Shown here one piece after another: positions 36,728 through 50,378 of a DNA stretch of 64,000 nt (position 1 is the stretch's first letter; the number at the start of each line of letters is the position of its first letter). The notes beneath the pieces were generated by a model. The model had not been told where the DNA came from. It made no database searches and worked only from the letters and a program-made list of their open reading frames with translations. The translations under genes and the position numbers were made by a program. This stretch comes from Apostichopus japonicus (Eukaryota; Echinodermata; Holothuroidea; Aspidochirotida; Stichopodidae). The DNA lies in assembly GCF_037975245.1 (NCBI RefSeq), contig NC_092561.1:5570001-5634000 (forward strand), read 5' to 3'.

Positions 36728-37926
36728 TTGGTTCACCAAGTAATTCCGTCTTTACTGCACTCAGGGGCAGATTGAGCTACAACCAAGGCGCCATAAGGAG
36801 GAGGGGTGGGGGGGGGGGGGTTGCTGGTTTCTGCTTGTGTACGAAAGTTGCTTTTATCATCCAAGGCGCTAAGAGCTCGGTTTATAGGCCCATCGCCGTC
36901 AGCTCGAACCCTCCGCATAGCAGTTCAGTTTACTTCAATCTGCTCTCGGTCTTCTGTGATATAATTAGGGCAAACAGTGTTCAAAGATTGTTCTCATTTC
37001 TGGGAGTTGTTATACATATCTGTGCCAGGCTTTTGAAAGTCAATGTTTTCAAGTAGTTTGTAGGGGAGGGGAAGTGAGGAGGAGGGGAGAGGAAGAGCGG
37101 GGGAAAGGGGCCGGGATGGCCGCAAGGCGCTGTTGTGGCATTCTATGCATGATTAAATTTGAAAAATAGAACAAACCAAAAAGCAAATAAAGCATCGAGG
37201 AAGGAAAATACACAGGAATGATAGAAAATTAAATGAACGAACATGAATGTTTCCAAACACCTTACGGTGGCTACATTGTTTTTTCTTTTATAAAAATCAC
37301 CAGTAACATGGCAGAGCCTGGTAAATTTCAACCAAACAAATTGGTCCACAAGTTTACCCAATAGTCCCCTCGTATATGGAGACTGAGACATGCGTGTGAT
37401 CGTGACGGAGTTATACCGGCATTAAAAAATGGGTGGAAAGGGGGGAAAAAAGGGAGGGGGGGTGGGAATAGACAGCGTCGATAGACAGGAAGCTCTGAGC
37501 TCATGAAAGCTGAAGCAACTGAATACCTTTACGACCCTGTGGGCATTTGAAGAAAGTGAATATTCAACGGCAACTGCTCATTGAAAGCGTCTATATAAGT
37601 AAAACATTAGTCTCGAGTCCAGAAAGATGAGAGGAGTATATACCCTTTCAAGATGGGAATTTTTTTCTTTTAAGAGGTATAATAATCTGAGGTGGTTATA
37701 TCTCTTAAAAATTTTATGATGGGGTACTTGGGGTACTTAAGATTTGTTGTCTTTTGATAGGTCTGTGGCTAACAAAAAAAAAAAGAAGAGTGAAGTTGGA
37801 ATTCAATTTACGTGTAATCCGACTCTTAAAACAGTATCTGTTTGGGTTCAAATAGAGGTATACGTAAACTGACGCTGCAAACATCGACAAATCAAATATG
37901 AACGCCGCGTGAACTATGAAAAAAAA

Positions 37927-37927
<1 letters not shown>

Positions 37928-37991
<64 letters not shown>

Positions 37992-38037
37992 GTGTGTGGG
38001 GGTGTGGGGGTGTGGGGGTGGTGGGTGGGTGTGTGTG
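37928..38037. repeat. (TA)n array followed by GTGTGGGGG repeats
   Basis: A perfect TA run at 37928-37989 passes directly into TGTGTGGGGGTGTGGGGG-type repeats to about 38037. Confidence 0.92.
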
Positions 38038-38099
38038 TTTAAACAAAACCTCCGCCGAAGGATCAATAAAACTGAAACACATTTTTACACAACCGCATA

Positions 38100-40600
38100 T
38101 ATGATTGATTTGAAACTATAAACACGGACATGGAACAGTTACAAAGCACATATCATTTGCATATTGACGCAGATATGTGGATGAGTTGAACAGCAAAGCT
38201 ACACAGACACATTGGTATGACTACAGCGTGGGGTGTATCACTCCAGTTAGACGGCATAAACTTATTTCACCCTCCATATAGCCTCTCCTCCCCCTCCCTC
38301 CCCCTATTCGTACAAATAATAAGCAATCGCCCCTTTCAAATCCAGCTTGTTGTTTATAGCTTCAAATTTACTTCGTTGAACGAAAACGAGTTTGATCCTG
38401 ATGTGCCCCCAGTGTGTGATTAACCCAATAACCCCTGGGAAAAGCTATACTTATGTAGCTGGTCAACTTGGTAAAACAAGAACCTTGTTCGATTTCTCTC
38501 TCTAGTGACTGCATAACATGATCCAATTGCATGATGGGTAATCCGTTTAATCTTGCTTCAATCTTTTCATTTGAATTATACTATACATGATGTGTAAATT
38601 CTACCGGAATAACTACCTCATTCGGGTAAACTATAAATATTTATATATAGGTGGACTTTACACTTGTAATTAAGAAATGTCACTAAACGGATACAGCCAG
38701 GTGCCAGACTTGCATATACGGAATTCTAAAATAGGTAGTTCACAGTTTGATTAAAAAAAGAAAGAGGGTCTACAGGAATAAACTGATTGGACGAAACCAT
38801 TACATGACTGTTGATAAACTCTGTAATCGTTCCAATAAACTTAGTTAACATCCGATATCGAAACATCTCTCGTTTTGCTGGAATTATAATGTATGAAAAT
38901 GCTTGGTTCTCTTCGAACCTCACTTGCTGGGATCCATCATTTAAATCACATTAACTTGTAAACAGAATAATTAAAGCAGGAATGTTCCATATATACGGAA
39001 TTATGTAGGCTATTACATTACTAGCCCGAGGCTGCTAAAGAGATTGTAATTACCGTAGCTGCGGCAGCAAATGTATACACATAGATTACGTTGGCATATA
39101 GGCTAAACTGTTATACTTAGGCTACACGTATTGGCCTAACATGTTATAATTACATCACACATTACGACCTAAGTTAAAGCCAACCTATATATGACGCCTG
39201 CAGGACTTGCCATTGATCATAATGAAAACTGATTATGATTCTGCTGGTATTAAATATTTTAGTTTAGCTACATTTGTCATTTAAGTGTTGTATAAGCGGC
39301 TACGAAAAACCTGGTATATATAGTAACAGCGCATCAGAGCACTGGATGTGAAAAATCGCAAACTTGATGCTTCAAACGCCAGCATTGTGCAGTAGTTAAC
39401 CTTCAAATACATTAAGCGTACCTGGCAAAGATATATATTTACTTTTGCACCTTAGATGCAGACAGCGATATTTACTTCCATAAAATGTTGCACGCAGAAC
39501 AAACTATTTCACCGTACTCTATCACCCTTTAAGAGGAAACGCTACAACGTATAGGCTAAGTCACACTCAGAGCTAAATGCAAACGTCAGACACGGACACT
39601 GGTCAACTGGTAGGCCTTTATTAACCTTTATTCATAAAAATACGATATTTTTGACTGGCTGCAAGCACTTATATCTATGGATATATATTTCACCTTGGAC
39701 TGTTTCATTTCTTGTTTCATTATGATTTGTTACCGTCTACTGGGAATCTGTGAGTGTTAAGCGATCTATCAAAGGCAAGTTTTGTTTTATTGCAATTTGA
39801 GGCCATAAGTTCATGATTAACGTATGTGATATCATGCAACGCGACCATCATTTAGTGAACAGGCCTACGTATATAGATGTTAAGGCGCGCCTGCTAACTC
39901 TATAGGCTATACAAATGCTTAATAAGTAGATTACTCCTACACACAATAACCATTACGTACTGAGCTTTATTTGTCACTCGTTTAGACTTACATATACATG
40001 CATATAAAAGTGTGATAGGCTTATATAAAGGCTAGCTTGTCCTCTTTATGCAGTTGAACAGATTTTTTTTTTTGAAGTTACGGAATGCCTAGATGCAAAA
40101 TGGTGCTATATTTCTCAATTTTGGTTACAATTTTAGGTTACAATAATCCTTTAAAAAAGACCCATAATAATTTTCCAGAAGCAAAACTTGATTAAACTGA
40201 GAAAAGTTAAAAACTGTTAAACTGGATTTTATTTAGTTTTTCAACCATTTTGTGACAACTCGCTTAAAAAAAAATGGAAAAAAAACCTAACTAAAATCCA
40301 CTAAAACATGCATGTTCAATAACACGAGCACATGTCATGTCTACGAGAGTAGGAGCCTACGCAGTTCGCTGCTTCTGGCAGCCACACCATCAGTGATATT
40401 TTTAGTGTCAAGTTTGGCCGAGATCCTTTTTGCCACAGACATCAACAGGAACGCCTCAAGATGTTTTTGTGTCATTGAACAAACAACCTACTGTATGTGG
40501 GTCATTTTTGTTCATACATAATCTCTCAGGACTTAGCTTCTGAGTGATATCCAAATAATCTAATAATATTTCATCTTTTTTTACTTCGTTTTCTGGAGGA
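38100..40600. other. Intergenic, no gene seen
   Basis: AT-rich unique-looking sequence. I find no convincing exon, repeat array or element end. Confidence 0.45.
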
Positions 40601-40629
40601 CGAGGTGCAGATTAATAATATCTGTATTC

Positions 40630-42147
40630 CAGCGACGTAGCCAGGAATTTGAAAGGGGGGGGGGCACTTTTTGCGATTGATATGGATTTTCAAAGTTGTA
40701 GGCACGACTATCTGAGCGGAGCGCCACCATCAGTTGGCGCGGAGCGTACAAGAAAATTTTTGGTTTTACAAACCCCTCAGATGGCCGGAAACGGCCCTTC
40801 CCGAGTGTTCACTCTGGTTCCCTGGCCTCTTGCTAACTTGAGACACCTCATTCAATATCACTTTTAAACCCAAAAAACAAATGAGTTAAAATAGTACGTA
40901 ATTCAATACTACATAATATATTAAAAATTAGCAAGGTACATGTACAGAGTAGTCTTACGTTTCAACTTCTGATACTTATAGATACAAAGATAGGCCTGAA
41001 ATGTCTTTGATATAACTATAGCCAGTAATTGTCTTTGATACAACTGTAGCTATTAAATGTTTAAGTTAGCCTAATAAGAGAAGGCGAGAGGTATCCGACG
41101 ATTGCAATCTGATGCAAATTTCTCAACGGTTTTCTCAACTGAAATATTATCTGCGTAAACGGGTTCTTAACTACATGTTAAAAAACTGACAAGATCGGAT
41201 CCTAGTCTTTTTTCGGCGGGTAGAGTGTTGAATGAAACGGCACGCGATAGAAATGACAGCCTAGATGACAGAAGAATAGGTCACCTAATTTAGCCATATT
41301 CTTGCTACGTTCATTTCGATAGTTTTTCCTGTATATAGACTCTTAAACTCGTCCAGCAAGCTTATCGATTTGAATTATGGGTGTTTAAAAAAAAAAGATA
41401 ACTTGGCTAAAAAAATGTAGGCCCGGGCTTACAGTGCTACATACTGGCTACGCCCCTGATCATATGATATCATAATCAGCAGATTTTGTTTTCTTTTACA
41501 TGTTCTTTTACATAATATATCAGAAAGACAAACATAGTGCTCTTTTACAATTTTTCCAGTAGGATGATTCTTGTTTATTGTCCAATGTCTGGACTTTAAT
41601 ACATTTGACGAACTTAACTGATGGACAATATAAACTTTCATATTTTGCCAGATATGCAGTGGCCCCTAAAAACAAATATCGTTATCGCAGTGTATTAGCA
41701 GTGTAATAATTATTACAGGAAGTGCGTATCACGTATACGATTGCTAGCTTAGCTTCATAACATGCTGTTCGTGCAACACCTTAGGACGACTCATAGAACG
41801 AACGTTGTCGACGTTGTTGTGCATACAGTTCGTGACATTCCATAGAGTGCGGTTAGGTAGGCAATATGTATTTTATTACACAGTGGCCAACTGTAGGCTT
41901 GTAATTGGCTATAAGCTAAAGTTAGCTAATTGCATCTGCCAAACTAAGTAAGTAGTTGAATCAGTAGGCGTAAATGTTACTACGATTACAATCGAGTTAA
42001 CGGAGCTGACGAGTATTCAAGATCAAAAGAGCACTGACAAAATACCATGCTAAAAAACGACAGTTTAAAGAAAAATCGACACTGAAAGGGGGGAGCGGTC
42101 GCTCCCCCTGCTCCCACCCCCCCCCCCCCCGCCTGGCTACGTCCCTG
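40630..42147. mobile_element. hAT-like element of 1.5 kb with perfect 8-bp TSD
   Basis: The left end CAGCGACGTAGCCAGG and the right end CCTGGCTACGTCCCTG form an inverted pair with one or two mismatches. The flanks 40622-40629 and 42148-42155 are both CTGTATTC. The left part (to about 40810) carries the shared module in reverse orientation. An additional end-like CTGGCTACGCCCCTG at 41442-41456 suggests an inner insertion or rearrangement. No transposase frame is visible. Confidence 0.82.
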
Positions 42148-42407
42148 CTGTATTCTCTGCCATGCATGCAATGCTATGTATATTTCAGAATGCATTGGTC
42201 ACCGTACTTGTATATCTTGTCGTAACAATTTTAGGACGGACGGGTTGTCAATAGCACGTTCTTTTGCGTTTCTTACGAGCTAACAGACTATCTAACATGG
42301 TGATTCATGAGCTGAGTCCCACAGTTTATATCTGTACTCTATTAACTACTGTCAAAATGGGCTGTAATGTTTACCAGGCTCCCAGCCCACCGGCCCACCG
42401 GCCCACC

Positions 42408-42441
42408 GGCCACCGGGCATTGCCCAAATGCCCGTGTGGCC
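42408..42441. repeat. GC-rich hairpin after CCGGCCCAC repeats
   Basis: GGCCACCGGGCATT and AATGCCCGTGTGGCC pair with one bulge around a short loop. The hairpin directly follows three CCACCGGCC-type repeats. It is a G+C-rich island in AT-rich DNA. Confidence 0.6.
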
Positions 42442-43986
42442 AGTTCGCCACTGCCTACGATAGACTATAAGTTAGGCCTTCATCTAGTAATTATAAAAGT
42501 ATGGTAGGTTTACACACTGTCGTCTTCGCTTAAACATTGCCACGCGTGCACGTACAGGACCCTTCGTCTTTGAACTGTCATACTGGCATATTAGAGTGTT
42601 AGTTAGTTCACATCTAATGTAGGTGTGGTAGGCTTATACATGGTGTCATTTTCATTAGAACATTAATAATTAAGAGACCACGTAATGATAATAATAATAA
42701 TAATCAGCAGTTATTTTTACGACGCTTAATCTACCACAAATGTGGGAGAAACCCGCAATTGCTTATGTATTAAAACTGACACGTCGGGTGGTTTCCAATT
42801 CAACATTTAAACTCAAATTTGGAATCTTTTTCAAGTTAGAAAGTCATTTCAGATGGGAAAACCGTAGATTGCTCTGGGATGAAAACCTCACCTCACTATG
42901 ATCCGGCCTACTGCTTAAGGGGTACTACAAATCATGATGTGAAATCCACTAATCGCACCCTTAGCATTTGAAAACAACATTTGTACCGCTTTTATTAGCT
43001 GTGGATCAAATTAATCTTTCAGAAGTAAATTTTGTGTTTATGCCTATATAGCTTCGCCCCCCCCCCCCCGTGCAGTCCTTCCTTCCGTCAGCAAGGGTTG
43101 AGACACGTTATGGGCTTTCTCTTCTCTTAGCCTTAAAATTGACCTTCATTTTCAATCAAAATAAGTTTTCTTTTCAATCACCAAATGCACATGTCTTTTG
43201 TTTTGAGAGCAGAATCAATTATTCCATTAGATTGTTTAGGAGCCAAATGTCAACAAAAGAAGCAAAGATGTTTTTTCCGTATATTGTGTATTAATTAATA
43301 TTTCTTGCGAAAAGGAAACAAGATGTGTTTTCTTTTTTGTTCTAACCTGTTTGCAAGTTTGTTTCCTTCATTTTCCATTTTTTGTTTTTAAAATATATTT
43401 TCCATAAAAGTGTAATAATAATAAAGTTAACAAACCACTTAATTTGTTGAATTATTGACATTGAATAAATAAACAAAGAAAGTCACCAAGAAAAACAAAC
43501 AAAGAGAAAAGCAGAAAAACACAATGATGCTGTAGTACTGTGTTGGAATGTTTCTATCCTACACTTTATATAGCCTAGCCTATATATCGTTATTATGTGA
43601 TATTTTCCACGCCACTATATGAACTAGAGATGAAGAAGAATCCCTTTCAGAAGTGATGATGTTTTGAAGCATCGTCATGATGAAAGAACATTTCAATAAT
43701 TCTATAGAACTATTTATATTTGTAGTTTAATATATTATTTATTGCTTGATTGTATACGCCTTGGGGAAATAAGCAATTAAAGATTGATCGACGGAATAAG
43801 CAGCGTAAAGTGGCATCAGTTGGGAATTTTATTTTTCTTAAATACAAACGACCATTTAACAAGTCATCCATCAATTCGCACATTTTATATATTTTTTTAA
43901 GGAAATCTTATATACGTAAAGTCGGTCGTAAGGAAAGGGTTACCAGTGTTTCTGACAAGGGACTGAAAGAATGGAATACAGGCTTT

Positions 43987-44047
43987 AATTACTTAGTATA
44001 AATGCACGCACACACACGGACCGACACACACGCACACACACACACAC

Positions 44048-44087
<40 letters not shown>

Positions 44088-44117
44088 GTATATATATATA
44101 TATTTATATATATATAC
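43987..44117. repeat. (CA)n then (TA)n compound microsatellite
   Basis: CACA-rich units to about 44048 pass into TA runs interrupted by TACATATG and TTTATA. Confidence 0.92.
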
Positions 44118-45146
44118 ACAATGGTAAAACGTCAGGCACTCTTACTTCTATTACTTTTACACATATCTTCAATGCTGCTAGGCAAACGATGGAAAGGATG
44201 TCAAAATTGTTTTGCCTAACATGTTTGGGGAAAAGGGTCTTAGTTTGTGACTGGAGGGTTGTACCTATATAGGTTAGTTAATTCAAAGTTGCAGAAGCGT
44301 TTAATATGGTTAATGGTAGATCATTTATAGCAATGAAATATAGACTTGTCGGGTTATTACATGAAAGTGAGAACTGCAGGTATACGTAGTATCTTCGTAG
44401 CATATAAAAACCCAGTTTGGACAATCTTCTATATATAAAGTATAGTTTCATGTCATGCTTCAATGCAATTGTATACTAACAGTATATATATGCATACGAG
44501 CAGTATGAATATCCGTGTACGGTGAAGTATAATATGAGAGGAGGAGTATTTTACATTGGAAAATTTTCCCAACTAGCTGGCAGATTTACTCAGCCTATAC
44601 CCACTTTGCATATAACAACCGGGGCTAATGTTTTCTAGTTCACCGGCATGTATAGTAATTGTTACTACACGGCATGTATACGCCCACATATGGGGTTTAT
44701 TTACGAGTTATTGTGAATAACGGGCTATAGATTTGAATGACGCTGCTGCATGACTAACAACAGTAAAATGAATGTTAATGTTTAAACTATGGGACGCCGA
44801 AAGAGTTCGCAACATGATGGTGCTAAGAAAATGAAAACTAAAAGCTGCATATATATGTCATGTACAAGTCAGTTTGCATGAATACACCACGTATCATGTA
44901 TGGCTTCAGTAAAAGAAGTTTCTATATAGGCCTAGTTATTATATTCGTTTGCCTATTTTCCTTAATTGCTCTAATTATGGGCCACAAGTTTTCTCGGTTA
45001 ACCATTCTTAGTAGTCTCCTCAATCTTTTAATTATCTTTCCACTGTATGTTCTACTCTCTTTGAATTAATATCTATCTCATATCAGTATTAATGTTCTCA
45101 ATATATTATGTTTTAATCTTTGTAGTGCTTGATTGTAACGATTATG

Positions 45147-45190
45147 TTGATTGCTCGAAATTGACTTATAAGTCAATTTCGAGCAATCAA
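45147..45190. repeat. Perfect 44-bp palindrome without loop
   Basis: The half-site TTGATTGCTCGAAATTGACT plus TA is followed at once by its exact reverse complement, with the centre between 45168 and 45169. It sits just before a TA-rich region and a GAATTGAATTAAA tail-like sequence. Confidence 0.93.
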
Positions 45191-45261
45191 AATTATAATT
45201 CAATTGAAACTGAAAATAAATTGAACTGAATTGAATTAAATTAAATGGTCACGGTCTGGAG

Positions 45262-45280
45262 TGTTATAAATATAAATATA

Positions 45281-45316
<36 letters not shown>

Positions 45317-45331
45317 TATATAATTAAAATT

Positions 45332-45378
<47 letters not shown>

Positions 45379-45405
45379 GAACATATATAAATATATATGT
45401 TCAAT

Positions 45406-45445
<40 letters not shown>

Positions 45446-45481
45446 GTTGAACATATATAATATATATAAATATATATATAT

Positions 45482-45512
<31 letters not shown>

Positions 45513-45513
45513 C
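45262..45513. repeat. TA-rich array with repeated TTGAACATATATA palindromes
   Basis: TA runs are interrupted by AATTGAACATATAT and its inverse ATATATGTTCAATT (about 45374-45407) and by a third related copy GTTGAACATATATA near 45446. Confidence 0.9.
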
Positions 45514-47168
45514 ACATTTCCTATACCTGAGAAAGATTAACGCGTAAAATAAGTTTGAAATCGAGAATGTTTGACAGGAAATACGCGCTATAGGTTCCGT
45601 GAACTATATATGTGGCTGTTCTTTAAAAAGGTTGCGAGAAAAATGATCAAATGCGGTTTTTCTTTTCTTCCAATTTTATTTCGAGAAACATTCGTATCGT
45701 TTCTGCTTATTAATGTGATCGATAGTAGTTAGTTTGCTCACTGTGAGAAGGCAGCGAATAATGTGACTGTATCAGGTAACGAGAGGGTGTCATCAGTTTA
45801 TGGATTGCGGCAGATTATACGTGAATCAACTCATTTTGTGAGATCCGAAATTTGGTTATACGAATTAGAGTTCAATTTCAGATCGAAATGAAACTGATCT
45901 GACTATATACCCTACGGATAAAAAAAGACAAAAGAGCATTCGTATTTGCCAAAGAAGAAAAGGGGGATAAATATTGCCAATGCTGATAAATAAATTTAAA
46001 TTTCCTTCTTAAAGCAATTGGTTGACTTTGGTGCATATTTATTTAGACGGTAAAATGTCAGGCTGTTGAGGTATGCTTAATATGGAAACCCGTATTTTTA
46101 AAACGGTGAGATATAGTTGCCTTACTTGAAAAAGCTGACTTTTTATTAGATAGGCTTGGCTAACTTCTTTGATCACTGAGTCTAGCCTAGTTGACATATA
46201 CGAAACGGGACTAAATAACTAGTAGTTAACTATATTATTAACACCGTTGCATTAATACTTTAACTGAACATTAATCGAATGACACGACACAATCTATGCT
46301 GTTTTACTAGATGTATTTGGGTTACTATAGTTTGAAAGAAGTGATATTTGCAAGACTGAGGGAGCATCCACGTGCAGGATTCGATTTTTTTGTTTTTTTC
46401 AGTATCCATGATATTTATCATTTTTTTTTGTATTATTTTGTTTGTATCATGATATTGAATTCGGATGTATACTTAAAAAAATATGTCCGTTTGTATTTGT
46501 AAACTTAAAAGGTACTAAGCTGGTAAAGTTTGAAATAGAAAAACGCCACTAACGACTTCCACAGGATAAACCGAAACAGACCACACAAGATATAAAAGCC
46601 ACTACAACATATGTCTTCAAGACAATATAAATATTGACTCTATTTGGTTTAATTGTCGACTAATCTCCGGCCGATTGATAAAGTTGTTTTTAAAAATTCT
46701 ATCTGTGTTTGTTTCAATATAGAATAAGAGTCGCAATTGATTACAAGTACAGATTAAACAGATAGAAACCAAGTAGCCATATAGAGACTAATGAAACAAA
46801 GAAAACAGATCTGAAATACAGATTACTGAATGTAGATTACAAATACTTGTTATTGATTAAAAATAGAAAAATTGCCTACAAATAGTGATTATAAAAAGGT
46901 TTCTTTTGTTTTAAGTATACACCCGAATTCAGTATGATGCACGAATAACAACTATAAAATAAAATATAAATACATATCCTGGATACTGAAAAATTCAACT
47001 TATTACAAATGCTAAACTGGACTGATAAAAAAAAATTAAATGAAGCTTGATGATTCGAAGTTAATGTGCATCGTATGTAGACTGACATGGTTAATCGCAA
47101 AAGTACTTTTAATCATCAGTTATCTGCTCACTAGGCCTATGTAAGTAATGTAGTCCTGTATTCCCTGC

Positions 47169-47169
<1 letters not shown>

Positions 47170-47225
<56 letters not shown>
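47170..47225. repeat. (TA)n array
   Basis: Perfect TA dinucleotide run. Confidence 0.95.
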
Positions 47226-47227
<2 letters not shown>

Positions 47228-48865
47228 GCAATAATGAACTCATATTTTAAAATATAAGTTATGGCTCATCAGAGACAATCGGTACTACAAATGTGAGCGT
47301 TGACTCAGAACTAACGAAGTTCTGTTATTGACAGGATGGATAATAGATTATAATATTAACAAAACTCTCTTATATCTCCTGTTTTATCAACTGTGGATCC
47401 AGTTTCACTTTTGGTTTTCTCATATCATATACATACATGTATTTCTACACTATACAGTAAGGTGAATATATACGTTGCGAGACAAAACTCGCATTGCCTC
47501 TCTTTTAGGCTGGTTTCGAGCTACACACGATTATGACCTATAGTGCTGGCTGGTGAAATATCGCTGGTTGTCTCATCCGCAGGTTCGCGTGTTGAAACAA
47601 TAGAGTCATTGCCTTTGATGATTGTGTTGTGTAAGACTGTTCGCTTGTAAGCTGTGTACGAAATCTATGTAAAAATATCATTTTTCGGAAAACGTTCATT
47701 TTTGGGGGGAATGTGGACATTAATGACGGGTACATATGCCATGAACTATATGTATTCATGGTTTCTTTAGGATATGTAAACCTTTTCGCCAGCTTCAGGA
47801 TAACATTTTACCAGCGATTGCAGATTTTATTTTCGCGATGGATGTTGTCTTACGCACAGATCAGGAAGATACAGCTTGAGTGGTTACATTGATACGTATT
47901 TTCTCATCGAGGTAATATATATATATATAGATATATTTTTCTGATATGTATTTAACATTTTATTACCCTTCAATGTATGAAATTATCAATTCTTTTGTTA
48001 CATTGAATGTCATTGAGCTCAACAAAATCAACGTCAAGAGGAACGAGGCTATAAGACTAATAAAAAAAAAATTAAAAAAGAGAAAAAATGGATGGTGTAT
48101 TAAATCGTTTTCTAAATCGTACGATCGTTTTATAAATCGTAAGACATGGGGTAAAAATAGTGTTCTATCACAACCCCGTCAAGTTAGGTACATGATGGGG
48201 GTAAGTATATGATACTTCTCAAGCATATATGGTGGAAGCAGTAGTGATTTTACAATAGCTTTAATCTTATCAGAACACTCCTATACAACATTTTCTTTCT
48301 GATACTTGAGCAAAATTTTACACGAATTTGAAGATATATACGTCAAATGCTCTACTCATGATTTGAACGGTGAACTGATTGTTTTACAAATATTGAAGCA
48401 TGTCTATCATATTTTTTATTAATCAGAAGGTTGTATAAGATGACGTGCAATGATGCATTTTGAGGCATATTTAGGCCATATTTAGGCCGTATTTAATATA
48501 GGTCTACGCGCAAGCGTCTGCTTAAATAACTTTACTGTTACCCGTTGCTGCTTGATTAGTGCTGTTGAAAAAGGAAGATTTGTAACATTGATTTTGTTCT
48601 CACCGCTGCCTTGTATAAACTCAAACAAATGCTTATTAACACTTGCTATTTAATATGCTTTTTTTTTTGGAACAGTCTCAAAAAAAATCATGTTGTTCTT
48701 TTTCATACAAAATGTACACACATACACATAGGAGGATACACATCAAGATGAATCATTAAAAGCTATTTTACAAAACGAAATGTGAAATATTTCATTATTT
48801 TTCTTTCTTTATTTCTTTCTTCAGTATAAATGTGACTGTTACAGATAAACATCAATTATGACACA

Positions 48866-48909
48866 TATGATATATGATTTGTGATATATGATTTATGATA
48901 TATGATATA

Positions 48910-48960
<51 letters not shown>
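48866..48960. repeat. GATATAT repeats and (TA)n array
   Basis: ATATGAT-type units lead into a perfect TA run at about 48913-48958. Confidence 0.92.
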
Positions 48961-48964
<4 letters not shown>

Positions 48965-49421
48965 TATTTAGATGTAAGATTAGTATGTGCTTGCTCAAAA
49001 CATGTTTATGTCATGTAGTCATTATTTTTATTTTTTTTTTTTTTACTGTCGTTACCACTGGCCTAACCTTACGAAATAAATCAAACGTACGTGCCTCCGC
49101 CAAAGAGAAGACATGACACAGAACAGCATCAAGGGATCAGTATATAGTCAATGTGAAACATGTGACCGTGAATGATGTTATCATTAGTAGCATGACTGCG
49201 TCAGAAAGCCATACTATCATTCTCACAATCAACTTGAAATGATTCGTGACGATTTGGGGGAATTAACTTGGGAAAATCAAAGTTTTTTTTTAAGCTCTTT
49301 AAAATCAATCCCTCAAGCTTTCACGATAAGTTGAACAATTCATATTTGATTAATCTGTCGCTCGTGGACAATGAACAGAAGTTTCGTAATTTACATGACG
49401 CGCTTGGTGTGCTCTGTCCGA

Positions 49422-49478
<57 letters not shown>
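49422..49478. repeat. (TA)n array
   Basis: Perfect TA run between the inverted sequences TCCGATATTTATA and TATATCGGAC, so the array forms the centre of a short palindrome. Confidence 0.93.
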
Positions 49479-49484
<6 letters not shown>

Positions 49485-50053
49485 ATCGGACATAGCAAAT
49501 CACGTTGCGTGACTAAATGGTCTATAAAAGCCAATCATCGATGGATGAGTTGTCAAATATAAGGAACACGTATTGGGATGGATGAAGTATCGAATGACTG
49601 GAAATGTTTGTTTTCTATTTCGCCATCGTTTATTTGCTTTTGCTTTTAATGTGTCTGGTTTGAGAGAAAGCTGTTTGGTCATTGGATATCGATTTTGGGG
49701 TAAGACTACTATACAGTTTGAAGCCAAATCATCTCCGTAATAGCCCTATTTATTACTCCTGTTATTCTAATTTAAGTAAGTTTATATACAATTGTACATA
49801 TAGTTTACATTGTCATATGTTTCATGAATCAAAGGATTGTATTTTTCTCGTATCAATCATGAAACGCCAAAGTTGTGATTTGTTGGGGATGGAAGGTTGT
49901 TGTATTATTTATTGTGCTTTTGCTTCTTTTTCTTGTATGTTTTTTGCTCAGTGAGTATTGTGCTTGTTAAGCCATCAAGGTTTCTTAGTTTACTTCTGTC
50001 CACTTTTATGTATAACTTATACTCTTGCTTACACTTTGTACTCTGCATATGAT

Positions 50054-50378
50054 AAAACAAATGAATGTATGTATGTATATATGAATGTATGAATGTATGA
50101 ATGTGTGAATGTATGAATGTGTGAATGTATGAATGTATGAATGTTTGAATCTATGAATGCATGAGTGTATGATGCATGAATGCATGAATGTATGAATATA
50201 TGTATGAATGTATGTATGAATGTATGCATGTATGAATCTATGAATCTATGAATGTATGAATGTACGAATGCATAGATGTATGAACGCATGAATGTATGAA
50301 TGTATGCATGTATGCATGTATGAATGTACGAATGCATGAATGCGTGAATGTATGAATGCATGAATGAACGAATGAACC
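50054..50378. repeat. (GAATGTAT)n minisatellite
   Basis: About 320 bp of GAATGTAT, GAATGCAT and GTATGTAT units of 4-8 bp. The open frames on the minus strand rich in HSYIH are produced by the repeat. Confidence 0.93.

Noticed and set aside
43750-44001. 83-codon basic frame
   Set aside because: No recognised motif, AT-rich context and no second supporting frame or splice signals. Not enough to call a retroelement or gene.
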